Assembly: GCA_946800325.1 (NCBI GenBank) | Contig: OX326958.1 | Span: 7,574,001 to 7,638,000, forward strand | DNA from: Luzula sylvatica | Taxonomy: Eukaryota > Streptophyta > Magnoliopsida > Poales > Juncaceae | Direction: 5' to 3' | DNA: 64,000 nucleotides | In this document: in pieces, positions 10,877 through 22,311 of the stretch | Layout of the letters: every line of letters starts with the position of its first letter | How positions within the stretch are numbered: position 1 is the first letter of the stretch | Made by a program: the position numbers and the translations under genes | Notes under the pieces: generated by a model | Told to the model about the DNA's origin: nothing | The model's input: the letters and a program-made list of their open reading frames with translations, nothing else | Database searches by the model: none

Positions 10877-12769
10877 GGCATGTTTGATTTGAGGGATTTT
10901 GCTGTATTTGTATTCCGAAATACAGGATATGGTCCAAATCCATTGTTTGATTTGATGGTGTCGTAATGTATTTTGATTTCAAAATCCCTGGATATCGTTA
11001 TACATCTAAAAAAATTGTATTTCACTGAATATCCAGGGAGAACACATCTAGCGCCCTCTTAGCGCCTCTTGCTTTACCAAGCTGCTCGCCTCTCTCGTTC
11101 AAACAGTTCTCTCGCCGCACCTCTCGTTCACACCTCTTTTCTTTCATCATCGTGGTAGACTTGAAGCTCCTCGCCTCCTCTACCTGGCAAGTATATTCCC
11201 TCCTGCTCTTTTCTTTCAAGCGTGTGTATGTGCTTACAAGAATCATATTTAAATCGATGTTAATTAAGATTCAAATCAGGAAATCAGCATTAATGACTCA
11301 ATTTATAGTATTAATTAGAATGCTCTCTCCTCTTGTATACTGTTATTAATGTCTCAACTCAATTATAATCTCAATTATAGTCTCAATTTTAGTCTCAATT
11401 ATAGAATGCTCTCTCCTCTTGTTAACTAAGGTTAATTGTGATCAATTATAGTCTCAATTTTAGCCCTTTCTTAATTAGGATTCAATTATAACCATCCTCT
11501 CTCTCTGGGTCCTTTAATCTTTCATCTTAATTTTCAGAAGTTATTTTTTTGGATTAATTAGGTCTGTTGAAATATGTATAAGTTGGTGTATCATTTTTGT
11601 TTTTGAGTTTTTGTTGGGAGAAAGGATTTCATAGATTGATGGTGTTCGATGAAATGTATACCAAGTTGTTTTGGTTACCAAATGCTCTCTTTATACCTAA
11701 AATTTACAAAATCAGAAATTAGCAAAGCAATTATAAGCCAAGATACCGAACAGGCACGGACCAACTGTTTTTCACCGGTACTAGTACAATATCTTTGGAT
11801 AAAAACGTACCAAGTAATGATAAATTTGGTGGTGTGAGCAATTGCGAAGGCAAAAACAATTAAATATAAGATGATAATTGTGCAATATTGCCGTCTACGA
11901 AACAAAACAAGAAGGAGAAGATATGTGTGTAATCTCTGATTCAAACCCGATAATAGTCACTTCATAGCCCCTTTCGTACCAGTTAATGGCCCATTTGTAT
12001 CGGTTAATAGCCCCTTTGATTATTATCGTACCAGTTAATAGTCCCTTTCTGTATATTATTTTTTTGTAGGTTTCTCCAAAATGCACTTTAATAGAATCGA
12101 TGAACGTGGTCGTAAAAATCGAGGAGGCGGGCAAACGAAAGTTAGAATCGAGAAGAGCAAGTTGGAATCGAGGAGTATATATCTTAGAAGAGCAAGTTGG
12201 AAATTTGAAATTATTGAGTGATAAATATGCGATGATGGTCGAAGAGCAAGTTGGAATGTTTTTTCATATGGTTGGTCAAATCTTATTTTGTGATAGTGTG
12301 AAAATCGTGTGATTGTTTAAGTTATGTTTATATTAATTTATAGGTTGTTATGTTAGTTTTGTTTCGTGCGAGTGTCGTGTTAAACAAATCTTGTTTTGTG
12401 GTAGTGTGAAAGTTGTAATTTTTTGTGATAATTGTTTTTGTTTGGGTTGTAGAAGTTGAATTTTAATTTAATTATTTTTATATTAATTAGTATTTTATTG
12501 TTTTGAATATTGAAAATTTATAATGTCATTTGCATGAACTATTGAATAAATTATAGATTAATTTAATGACATTATTAGTTTTGTTAACTAATTTGTAAAT
12601 CATGTATTTCAATAAAAAAACAAACAAATAACAAACAAATGATTTTTGTTTACATGCTATCAATATCCCTCAAATCAAACAACTCATGTGTATTATCGTA
12701 TACATGGATTTTAAAATACATGTATTTGACATATTCATGTATTATAAAATCCTTCGAATCAAACATGCC
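10877..12769. mobile_element. 1.9-kb DNA transposon-like element with terminal inverted repeats
   Basis: The left end GGCATGTTTGATTTGAGGGA is mirrored at the right end, where the complement reads GGCATGTTTGATTCGAAGGA (18 of 20 bases match). Further inverted matches, such as the gtttgatttgaggg motif, lie just inside the right end. No clear target duplication was found, so the superfamily is open; PIF/Harbinger or hAT are possible. Inside is a CT-rich leader-like stretch (11040-11215). Near 12140-12260 a short motif, agagcaagttggaa, is repeated three times and encodes a small helical peptide. There is no transposase, so the element is non-autonomous or decayed. Confidence 0.6.
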
Positions 12770-13254
12770 CAAAGTTTTTTCTCATGTTATACGATAGTTA
12801 GACTTTATTAGACTCGATTATCAGTCGTACTTGACATCAACTCAAAGTTAATCGAGTCGAGTTAGTTTGAAACCATATCGATCCGAACTTCAGCTAGACC
12901 AATCTTGTTCGGAATACCTTCGAGCTCGACTTTTCACTGAATTATTTTCGCCCCAATTAGTTCACAATTTATAATATACATTTAACAACAAATTAATGCA
13001 TAATACAACATACTAGAATAAAATTGGTGTACTATTTGTATCATTTCTTTTATTTTAATGTTTTTTAAGCGAAATCTAGGCCACAAATAGTGAACCGTGT
13101 TCATTTTCAGTCTTTTTATAAAATGTCAACAGGATTAGAATTCGTGAGTTATGCTAGATTGTGTCAATATAACTTAATTATATGGGTTACGTGATTATTG
13201 ATTTTTTTTAATTCGAAGTTAAATGTTTATTTTTTCTTAATTAGCATATAATTC
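12770..13254. other. AT-rich intergenic DNA
   Basis: No gene, RNA or repeat was recognised. Confidence 0.5.
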
Positions 13255-14212
13255 AGGTGTCTTTTGTTGGAGATAAGAAATGAAATAAAGAAAATGTTTA
13301 TCAATTTTTATTTTGATATTGATATGTATTTTCTATATTGAAATATTAAAATACTTATGACTTTACATGTTTGCGACAATGCATTTAACCAAAAAAATAT
13401 ACTGAAAGTTGATTCGAAACTCAACATGAACTTAAAATTTGACTATAGATTTTGCATAAAACAATAATAGTGAAAAAATTCTAATTTTTCCTATTTTGCC
13501 GCCAATGATTAAGCCGTCCTGGCCGGGACGCAATTTCCACGGAGAAAGAAGAAGGAACAAGATTGTGGCTCTAATGAATGAGTTAGTGTCCCGACTAAAT
13601 TCCCGTGAGAAAGAAGAAGGAACAAGTTGATTCTAATCTTGTCAATGATGCCCGTGATGATTCGAGCTGCGTTAGTGTGCCGACTAAATTCCGGTTTATG
13701 ATATGCGCTTTCTATCTTTTCTTCGAAACGTATGGTTTTTTGAGACTTTATTTCTTGAGTGAATTTTGCTTTCTTGTATCTTGACATAGGTGTTTTTTGT
13801 TGGAGATAAGAGATGGAATGAAAAAAATTGTTTTATCAATCTTTATTTTGATATCGATATGTATTTTTATATTGAACTATTAAAATACTTGTGACTTTAC
13901 ATATTTGCGACAATGCATTTAACCAAAATAATATACTGAAAGTTGATTCGAAACTCAAACATGAACTTAAAATTTGACTATAGATTTAGCATAAAACAAT
14001 AATAATAAAAATTAATTCCAATTTTTCCTATTTTCCGTGGAGAAAGAAGAAGGAACAAGATTGTGGCTTTGATGAATGTGTATTAGCACTTCTTGCCAAT
14101 GGTGTCTGATGATTTAACTTGCAATTTATGATAAGCGATTCCTATCTTTTCTTCAAAACGTGTTCTTTGTTCCGACTTTATTTTTTGAGTGAATTTTGAT
14201 TTCTTGTTGACA
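13255..14212. repeat. Tandem duplication, period about 533 bp
   Basis: The sequence from 13255 recurs from 13788 with the same order of landmarks (gttggagataag; ttgcgacaatgcatttaacc; ggagaaagaagaaggaacaag). The second copy is shorter by about 100 bp. The third landmark occurs twice in copy 1 (about 13541 and 13601) and once in copy 2 (about 14039), so part of the unit was itself duplicated or lost. No coding content is recognised. Confidence 0.8.
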
Positions 14213-17090
14213 TTCTTTAATTATCGAGTGTATTTTGCTTCCTTTACCTTTATATAGGTCCCAAAATAACATTTAGGGAAATAAGAAAAATAAAACATAA
14301 TAAATGTAATTTATTTATTCTAGCTCATCTTTTTGTTGGGACTTTGTATTTAATTTTTTGGTTTCCTCGAATTTCGCATGAATTGACGATTTATTGTGAT
14401 TTTATAGCACATTCTCTAACATTTATTGTTTTAATTTATCAATATTATACTGCCAACAAATTGTTTATATAAAGGTCCCAAGTCATGCTTATTTGTTTGG
14501 TCCCAAGTCATGCATATTTGTTTGGTTCACACTTTTCTTACTTGAAAAAAATTCACTCTTTTTATGTGAGACTAAGAAAAGCAACAACAAATAATATTAT
14601 TAGGATGAAAAATTAAAATAAAAAATGAGTCTGGAAGCACAATAATTTATGATTAACTAATCAAATATTAACATATACCTTGTTTAACAAAATGATAGGA
14701 TAATAATCACATAGAGTTAATTGTTTTTTATTATTCTAATAACTTATTTTAATTATTCTAATAAGATAAAAATATATATAATGATAATAACTATTTCATT
14801 TTGAAAATAAAAATCTGCCACCCATCATGGTGTATAACTATCCAAAGCATGATTAATTTAAATGCTAGAAAATATTTTTTATTTTTTATTACATAATAAT
14901 ACATATATTAATGATGTGAACTATATAATTGCGAAGTATGAAGAATTTGTATTATTATTATTTTACCTCTATTTTACAACACCATCTTACATTATTTTTG
15001 CAAGTTTCGCGATTTGGTTTTCGATGTCAAAATATTAGTATTTTAGCCGATATATCATTTTCAGTGTCAACATAATAACTTTTGTATTAATATGGATATT
15101 TATTTATCTTTGATCATTTTTTTCTAATAACTAAGCATACATAGGAATATATTTGAAAAGAAAATGAAAACAGAAAAAGTAAACTTATTTTCTCAAAATG
15201 ACGAGGGTGCCATCTTAATTGCCAAGTTAATGTTATAATATCTTACAAAATGAAAACAAAAAAGATTAAACACATTTTTTCAAAATAAGCGAGGATGATG
15301 CCAAATAAATCCTCAACAAATTAATGTTATAATTCTCAACGACAACAAAAAATTATAATTATAATTTGTTATAATTTGCATGTGATGTGAATAGTAGTCT
15401 AATTTGTTCTGTTTCTCCCAATAGAATTGGGTCGTACCGTAATAGGCCTAATTCGATGAGGCTTTACAACTTGCTCCGTAAATAATCCATTCTTAATAAT
15501 AAAAAAATCAGAGGAACTCTTAGCATAATCGAAACTCTCTCTCTATTTCGAAACTCTTCTTTCCACAATCTATTGTCGCTCTAGCACTTGAATGTAACTC
15601 CTCTCTTTGCAAATTTGGATAATTCTTTTGTTTCTTGTTAATTGACATTGGATTTTGGTTAATGGTGCTAAATTATGGCAAATTATTCCGAATTGTAGGA
15701 ATTGAGGATGAATTAAGGTTTTATTGTGATGAAAATGAATTAAGATTATAGATTAGTGCCATTTGGCTTAATGATTGAGGTTAATTATATATTAGATGAT
15801 AAATTAGGAGTTGGATTATGGATTAACTAGACTTAATTATGTATAAATCGATTTATTAAACAATTCAAACAAAAAATTGGTAGAGATTTCAACTTGGATT
15901 AATTTCATTTTTAAAAAACTACTGGCACTTCATTTCGAATATAATATAATTTGAACATCAATTCAAATACAACAACAATTTTAACACCATTCAAAATCCT
16001 AAACCTCGATTCAAATCCCTAGACCTCGTTCGTTACACCCTAATTCAAAATCCTAAACATAATCCCTACTAGACTCTAGAGCTCGTTTCGTCTTTCATCA
16101 ACAATATTACCTCAAAGCCAATTCATTGTCTAGTGCACAATTTACACCACAATATCGTTTAAAAAAAAATAATTCAAATTAACACAAATTAAACTCAATT
16201 AGCTAAAATTAATCTAAAATCAGCACATATAGACCACAACTTGCCTCAATTACGAAACTCCCAAATGGATCCAATTAAGCATGAAAATCATACATTAAAT
16301 TATCAAACACAAATTAAATCGTCAATATAAATAATTCAGTAGTAATTAAACTGAATTATTTTAACGAGGACAATGAGGGAAGAAAAAACAGGGTGGTCTT
16401 GCAGTTTTTTTTTTTGTTTTTGCAATATAATAGTAGTCAGAGTTGTTGAACAGAAAATCTAGATTACCTGGCGAGGAAGAAGAAGAAATTTTTTGGAAAC
16501 CTTTTAGAAAATATCTTGATTTGGATAGAAATTGCCAAAAACACTTTACCAAACAAATCTAAAAAATGTATGTCTTAATCAAAACCTAAAATTGTAAGTG
16601 ATAAAAAATAGGTCATTTTTAACATTTTTTATTAGGATTAATTCTTCCTTTCTTCAATATCAAGGGAAGATCATTATGTGAAATCTAAAATTTTAGATTG
16701 GAGAAGAAGTGTTTTTTTGCAAATTAAAAAAAATGGATTGAATATGAAGAAATAATTAAAAATTCAAAAAAAATATTCTGTGGGGGTAGTTTAGAACAAA
16801 ATATAAAAAGTATGTCCTGTAATACTTGCTTAATCTACTCAAAACAGAATTTCAGTGAAAAAAGGGGACTAATTTACACTGTTCTCCGAATAAAAAAACT
16901 GCAAAATATCAGGTGAATTATTTACACAGAAACTTATTTTAAATCAAAACAAATCACTAAAGTTTCATAAATCACTAATTCGGAAAAAACAAATCACAGC
17001 ATCGAAGGACTTGTCTACTATAAGATCGATCAAAATCAGCTAAAAAACAAGAAAATATTAGCAAAAAATTGTAAGAAATTAATCTCTCAC
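14213..17090. other. AT-rich intergenic DNA
   Basis: Mostly A/T-rich. A CT-rich patch at about 15525-15615 looks like a plant leader but no coding exon follows. I searched the minus strand by eye for the second exon of the H+-ATPase gene that starts at 17144 and found none. Confidence 0.5.
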
Positions 17091-17144
17091 CAGATCAACA
17101 TTCTCGTTCTTGATATCCTCCAAGCTCCTGGCCTTTCCGTCCAT
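17091..17144 (-). pseudogene. Orphan first coding exon of a plasma-membrane H+-ATPase
   Basis: Eighteen codons starting at the ATG on the minus strand at 17144, MDGKARSLEDIKNENVDL, followed at once by a GT splice donor (GTGAGAG). The motif LEDIKNExVDL is the N terminus of plant P-type proton pumps (AHA family), and the exon border after VDL suits that family. The pump drives ATP-powered proton export at the plasma membrane and is about 950 residues long. No later exon, and no DKTGT phosphorylation motif, is seen to the left, so only the gene start remains here or intron 1 is very long. A hAT element sits 10 bp upstream of the ATG, within the 5'UTR. Confidence 0.6.
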
Positions 17145-17154
17145 CTGAACCCTC

Positions 17155-17162
17155 CTCTCAAT
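17155..17162. repeat. Left target-site duplication of the hAT element
   Basis: CTCTCAAT at 17155-17162 is repeated exactly at 18992-18999, on either side of the element. Eight bases is the diagnostic length for hAT transposons. Confidence 0.9.
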
Positions 17163-17458
17163 CAGAGCCGGGCCTGGGCTTTGGCCCAGTTGGCCCAGGC
17201 CACAGGCCTCCAAAAACGAAAAAGCCTCCAAAAAAATTATTTAACATACTACATAAAATACCATTAAATCAAACCCACAACCCTTAGACCCGTTATTCAT
17301 CACTCACGCTCCCGACCTGTTGATACAGACCCTCTCTCTCACACACACGTTACTCCTAGCGACGCGATGATTAGGTTGGGTTAGGTTGGCTTCTGCACTC
17401 TGCCGTACCTAGCGACGCGACGCGAAACGACGGGTGAAGGAAGACTGCACGAAGCGCG

Positions 17459-18652
17459 ATGATTAGAGGCAGACGCAGAGCTAGCAGTAGCGGTTTTTCT
17501 TTGGAGGAGAAGCGTGAACAAATGCTTCAGATCTTTTATGAGAGCCAAGATTTCTTTCTCGTCAGTTTATTTCTTTCTTCTTCTTATTCACAATTTCAAA
17601 TCTCATTTTTTTTCTGAGTTTTTGATTGGATAATGGACAGCTGAATGAACTGGAGGAAGATGGGACCAATCTGTCAAGGACCAATCAATGATGACGATCT
17701 TGTTTTGAAGGATAAAATCGAAACTTCTGTCAGTTTCTTTCTTAAACCCTTTTTATTTTCTTCTCCAATTTTCCAGGATGTTGAAGTTTGGATACTTCAA
17801 TCATAATCGAGGCTGAATAATTGCATGAATTGGGATAAATTGGTTCGAATTGTGAATTAATTACACAATTGAGGGTCAATTTGGGGGTAAAGCCAAACAT
17901 ACCTTATTGTCTTGTATAATGGTGTGCAAAATTGGGTCAAATTGAGGTTCAATTGGGGGTAAAGCTAAACATACCTTATTTTCTTCTCCAATTTTCCAGG
18001 ACGTTGAAGTTTGGATACTTCAATCATAATCGAGGCTGAATAATTGCATGAATTGGGATAAATTGGTTCGAATTGTGAATTAATTACACAATTGAGGGTC
18101 AATTTGGGGGTAAAGCCAAACATACCTTATTGTCTTGTATAATGGTGTGCAAAATTGGGTCAAATTGAGGTTCAATTGGGTTAAATTTGGGCTTCATTAT
18201 AAGATTGATCGAATCGATACACACATCATGTTTCAGGTGTATTTTTAGAGCCTTCCTAGTTGTGCTGGAAATCAGGTATATGTTTCTTACTCCTTCAATT
18301 CTAAATTCTCTCTCTAATTTTAATTTTTATATTTATATAGTTGAGGACAATATATAACAAGCTGGAATCAGACGTAGCAAACAGTAAAAAGCGGTACGCA
18401 GAATTGCTCGAACAAAAAGAGACCCTCAAAAGAGGCCATGAGCAATATGTAAATCTTTTTTAACTTTATTTATTCTAAAATCTCAAGGCTACCGAATAAC
18501 AGCACAAAAAACTCAAGGTATTATTTTACATATAAACCCTCCAAATCTCAAATATTAATTTAATTTGGTTTGTTTGTTTAATTATAGGAAGAGTTGGCAA
18601 GCTATGCTTACAATGATCCTACTGCAGTAGAGTCGAACACTTGTTTAAGGAG
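17459..18652 (+). pseudogene. MND1: MND1 (meiotic nuclear division protein 1) fragment inside a hAT element
   Basis: Exon-like blocks keep the order and splice borders of a plant MND1 gene: 17459-17560 (FSLEEKREQMLQIFYESQDF), 17641-17728 (LNELEE ... LVLKDKIETS), 18237-18275 (VYF-stop-SLPSCAGNQ), 18341-18448 (YNKLESDVANSKKRYAELLE), about 18484-18516 (QHKKLK) and 18588-18652 (EELASYAYNDPTAVE). MND1 partners HOP2 and promotes DMC1/RAD51 strand exchange in meiosis; the family is about 205 residues. This copy is broken. Part of the second block is lost, which shifts the frame, and the Trp of the YFW-SLPSC motif is a TAG stop. The 3' part of the gene is absent. Introns are retained, so capture was at the DNA level, not through a cDNA. 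Confidence 0.85.
17753..18180. repeat. 223-bp tandem duplication within an MND1 intron
   Basis: The sequence starting ttattttcttctcc at 17753 recurs at 17976, and the second copy runs to about 18180. It includes a splice-acceptor-like tract (ctccaattttccag). Copies are nearly identical, so this arose after or near the time of capture. Confidence 0.9.
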
Positions 18653-18991
18653 GTAAATTAATGAATATTATAAACTTTCATATTACATATAGATAAAAAA
18701 AAAATATTCTCATATGCGGAAATGTTTTTGATGTGAAGGCTGGAGTAACTGAAGATTTTGATTATTTGCCGTGATAATTTAGTTTTAAAAATGTTGACGT
18801 TAATATTATGATGTTCAAGTGAATATTCTAGTTATATGTTTTTTAATATTTTGACTTTAATTTCATGAATATTTATTTAGTTCTAAATTTAAAAATATTT
18901 TTAATTATTATATGATATAATTTCGTAATTTTGGATTATCGTAACATAGTACAATATGTCACAGGCCTCCGAAAATTCAGGACCGGGCCTG

Positions 18992-18999
18992 CTCTCAAT
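18992..18999. repeat. Right target-site duplication of the hAT element
   Basis: Exact copy of CTCTCAAT at 17155-17162. Confidence 0.9.
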
Positions 19000-19152
19000 C
19001 AGTCACTCGCTCACTCACACACCCAGATCAATTTCACAATTCAAGCAACAAATCTACAGATCAAAAATCCACCAGCATTTAATTTAGACGAGACTAGAAA
19101 CGGGAAGAGCGAGGCTAGGAGAAAGAAAGAACACACAAAGGGGTCTTATATA
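19000..19152 (-). promoter_or_regulatory. Displaced 5'UTR and TATA box of the H+-ATPase gene
   Basis: Minus-strand TATATAAG lies at 19145-19152, followed by a CT-rich leader that runs up to the hAT insertion. On removing the hAT element this leader joins directly to the ATG at 17144, about 125-130 bp from the inferred start site. The insertion therefore adds 1.8 kb of foreign 5'UTR. Confidence 0.45.
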
Positions 19153-19348
19153 CTACAAGTGACGGTGCCGTCATCAAGCCGGCAACTCATTGAGTAGGTC
19201 CATGGGAAATGTACGGAATTAAATCAATCAGGTTATTTGAACACAAATGTTTGACTTCAAATAAACCGCGTAGGTCCATGTGAAATGTAACAACTCGAAT
19301 CAATTAACACCAACTCTTACAATTTCACTATGTTAGGAGAAGATACAT

Positions 19349-19352
<4 letters not shown>

Positions 19353-19430
<78 letters not shown>
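19353..19430. repeat. (AT)n microsatellite
   Basis: About 39 uninterrupted AT dinucleotides. Confidence 0.98.
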
Positions 19431-19434
<4 letters not shown>

Positions 19435-20946
19435 ATCAAATATTTGGTAATTAAATATTTTATTTTAAATAGTAACATGTATTTTGTTGAATGTTATTCA
19501 TTGATAATAGTTGAATACTATTGATGTGTGAATAAATGTACTTATAATTAAAAATATTAAGTTTTAAATCGGAAAATAGATACAATTTTTAAAAAAATTG
19601 AGAATAAATGAAAAAAAAAAAAACTCATTTGACATGTATTTATTGATGTCAATGAGACATTAATCAACAACATCTCGTAACGTATATTTTTTTTTGTCAA
19701 ACATTCAACCAACTGAATTATAAATTCATTGACAAATATAATTAAATACAAGGGCATATTTAATTTATATCGTGACAATTTTGTATTTGAAAAATTTATT
19801 TTTATACTTGTAGTTATTTTAGATTAGTTTTTGTCATTACTTTCGTCCAATCTAAAATGTTTTTGTAAGTGAAATTTAATCCATGAATTTTGGATATTTT
19901 TTACATTATATTTTATATGTGATATCAATGAGACTTTGAACTTCGATTTTTTGATATCTTGTATTAACCATTTTTTTGTTTTGTCAGACATAAAAGATAA
20001 AGAGAGAGAGAGAATAAATCGTGTGATAAATGGTAAGCAATACTGCACTAGTTCTCACCTCAAGAGTAGTTAACTTGTTATCTCTTAATAGGGGCATTCA
20101 ACAATTAATTAATATTCCCTTAAAAACTATTTTCATACAACAAATCAAGTTTCAAAATTTATTTCTTTTACACAACTATCTCAAATTGTTAAAAAAAAGA
20201 TTTTTTTTTTTTTTAAACAAAAAACAAAATATAGAACCAAAAGGGGCGTCAATAGAAATAAAAATAAAAATTGTTTTTGATCCATGAAAATGGCCGAACT
20301 AGTTAATCTAATTTGAGACCCCTAAAAAATAAGCCTAATGTCTCAACATAAAGCCCAAATACTTATTTGCCCTAATTCAATTTTCTAATAATTATTATTA
20401 TTAGTAGATTCAAAAGTCCAATCTGTTTTGAGAGAGAAAAATATGGACCCAAAATCTACTTAATTTAATAAGCCCAATTATTTTTTCTTTACAAAAATTA
20501 AAACCCATAATTTCTGAACTCCAAAACAAATAAATTAATGGATTAAAAAGTAGACAAATGTAACAGTAAAAAAAAAACTGAAACTGTATATCGCCGCTGC
20601 ATTCTGACAATAACTATAACTTTATTTATTTTTGGTTATTAATCACGATATTCAAAATATACACCATAAAATGGTTAATTTATATCAATATATTTTCAAT
20701 AAGGTTCTAATGGTGTGGTACCATTTAAAAAAAAATTACAACATGTATCTTATACAAGATGATATAACGATACCATATATTCACAGAAAATCACCCGTGT
20801 GACTACTAATTATATAGGGGAAATTTGTTTAATATCCCTCCCTCTATCATATATATCCTTGTAAAACTTCATAAATCTAAAATTTATCCAAAACCAACTT
20901 TCTCTGTTAAGTCTAACGGATTAGGTGTCAAATTTATCCACGAAAC
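19431..20946. other. AT-rich intergenic DNA
   Basis: No gene or named repeat. Short frames in this stretch have no recognisable domains. Confidence 0.5.
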
Positions 20947-21161
20947 TTTTTTTTTTTGGATGAAAGACCAGCGCGATACGCGCTCGATCCTATCATTTTT
21001 ATAAATCACAAAAATAAAAAGTACAATATTTATAAGAGTTTTGTTTGTAAAATAGAAAGAAAAGTAGTTTAGTAATTTTTCTCCTAAGAAATTCTCCTAA
21101 GCCTTTTAGCATAATCGACATTGTTTTTTGCTCTAAACCGCCCCTATTTCTTTGAGCTAAC

Positions 21162-22311
21162 CTAGCAACTAAAATCCCATTTTCTTGCCAAATCTTCTAT
21201 GCCTTTGATTACTAGTTCGTGCATCCGGCCTTTTTTTTGGAAAATGCGATTGTTACGCTCGTTCCAAATACTCCAAATTGTTGCTAGCCATTTGGTCTCC
21301 CATCGTGATCTTGCCTCCGTAGCTTTGGATTTGTTTGTATTCATCCATAATGATAGTAGTGTTGTACTTTGCCTATGAACCATTCGCTCGATTTGACGTC
21401 ATATTTCTTGCGTGAAGGGACAAGTCATGAATAAGTGATTGGCCGATTCCAATGGTGTTGTGCAAAGGGCACATGTTAGGTCGTGTGGCCATCCTCTCTT
21501 AATTAAGTTGTCGCCGGTGAGGATCTTATTATTTAGCACTAACCATCCGAAAATTTTCACTTTGATCGGGGCCTTGATTTTAAAATTTTTGTTAGTCCAA
21601 TCACATTCTACCCCCCGGGTGTGAGATGCGCCCATAGATAATGCTTGTTGGATAACTCGGCGGTTTGGCTTGTGTATTTTGTAGCTCGTTGAGGGGGCGA
21701 TTGATTCTTTTTATTGAGTTGTACATCGGCATTAGTTTTTGTAAGTCCTTTACAAAATGAGAGGCTAAGTTGGCGGCAATTGAGCTTATGTCCTCGGAGT
21801 TGTGAATGTTATAGAGAGATCGAATGGTGCTCGACCATTGCGAATCTTGGTCATAGTCTAATTTGAATAGCCACTTCATTAATAGAGATTTATTTTGTCT
21901 TTCCATGTCTAAAACGCCTAATCCTCCATTTTGTTTTGGTAAGCAAATCTTTTGCCAATTCATGAGGCAATGCCCTCCTAGCACTTTATCTTCCCATTTC
22001 CAAAAAAATGCTCTAAGTAATTTGTTTAGTTCGGCAATGACTCCTTTCGGTATAATCATCGTTTGCATGAAAAAAATCGGTATCTTACTCAATACCGATT
22101 TGATTAGTGTGTACCGACCTCCGAGAGTGAGGAATCTATTTTTCCAATTTTGAATTTTGCCTCTTACTTTGTCAATAAGTGGTTGAAATGTAAACTTTTG
22201 TGGCTTTTTGTAAGTTAGTGGTAGGCCAAGATACTTAATTGGTAGCGTTTGTTTTGCGCAATGGACTAACGATTGGATGTGGCCATGCGCCTCCTCGGGA
22301 ATGGCTATGGG
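21162..22311 (-). pseudogene. LINE ORF2, C-terminal part (thumb region and zf-RVT)
   Basis: The segment proximal to the solo LTR encodes the region after the reverse-transcriptase palm (IKYLGLPLTYKKP ... RYTLIKSVLS ... FFWKWEDKVLGG), in a frame continuing through 22092-21601. Two shifted frames follow: 21635-21399 with the zf-RVT domain (IKVKIFGWLVLNNKILT, then CALC and a later His/Cys pair), and 21383-21162, which continues as TIWSIWNERNNRIF. The frameshifts between these blocks make it a pseudogene. Confidence 0.85.
22307..22311. repeat. Target duplication of the solo LTR (left)
   Basis: ATGGG at 22307-22311 equals ATGGG at 23345-23349, on either side of the LTR. Confidence 0.9.

Larger units (their letters stand above)
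17163..18991. mobile_element. hAT transposon carrying a captured MND1 gene
   Basis: A 1,829-bp element bounded by the 8-bp duplication CTCTCAAT. The left end is CAGAGCCGGGCC and the complement of the right end is CAGGCCCGGTCC, so 9 of 12 bases agree and both begin with the CAG typical of hAT ends. Both ends also hold a direct CACAGGCCTCC motif just inside the termini. No transposase is present. Most of the interior is a split, decayed MND1 gene. The element is inserted in the 5'UTR of an H+-ATPase gene of opposite orientation relative to the captured gene. Confidence 0.88.

Noticed and set aside
18931..19197. 88-codon plus-strand frame across the right hAT end
   Set aside because: It crosses the transposon boundary and runs antisense to the H+-ATPase leader.
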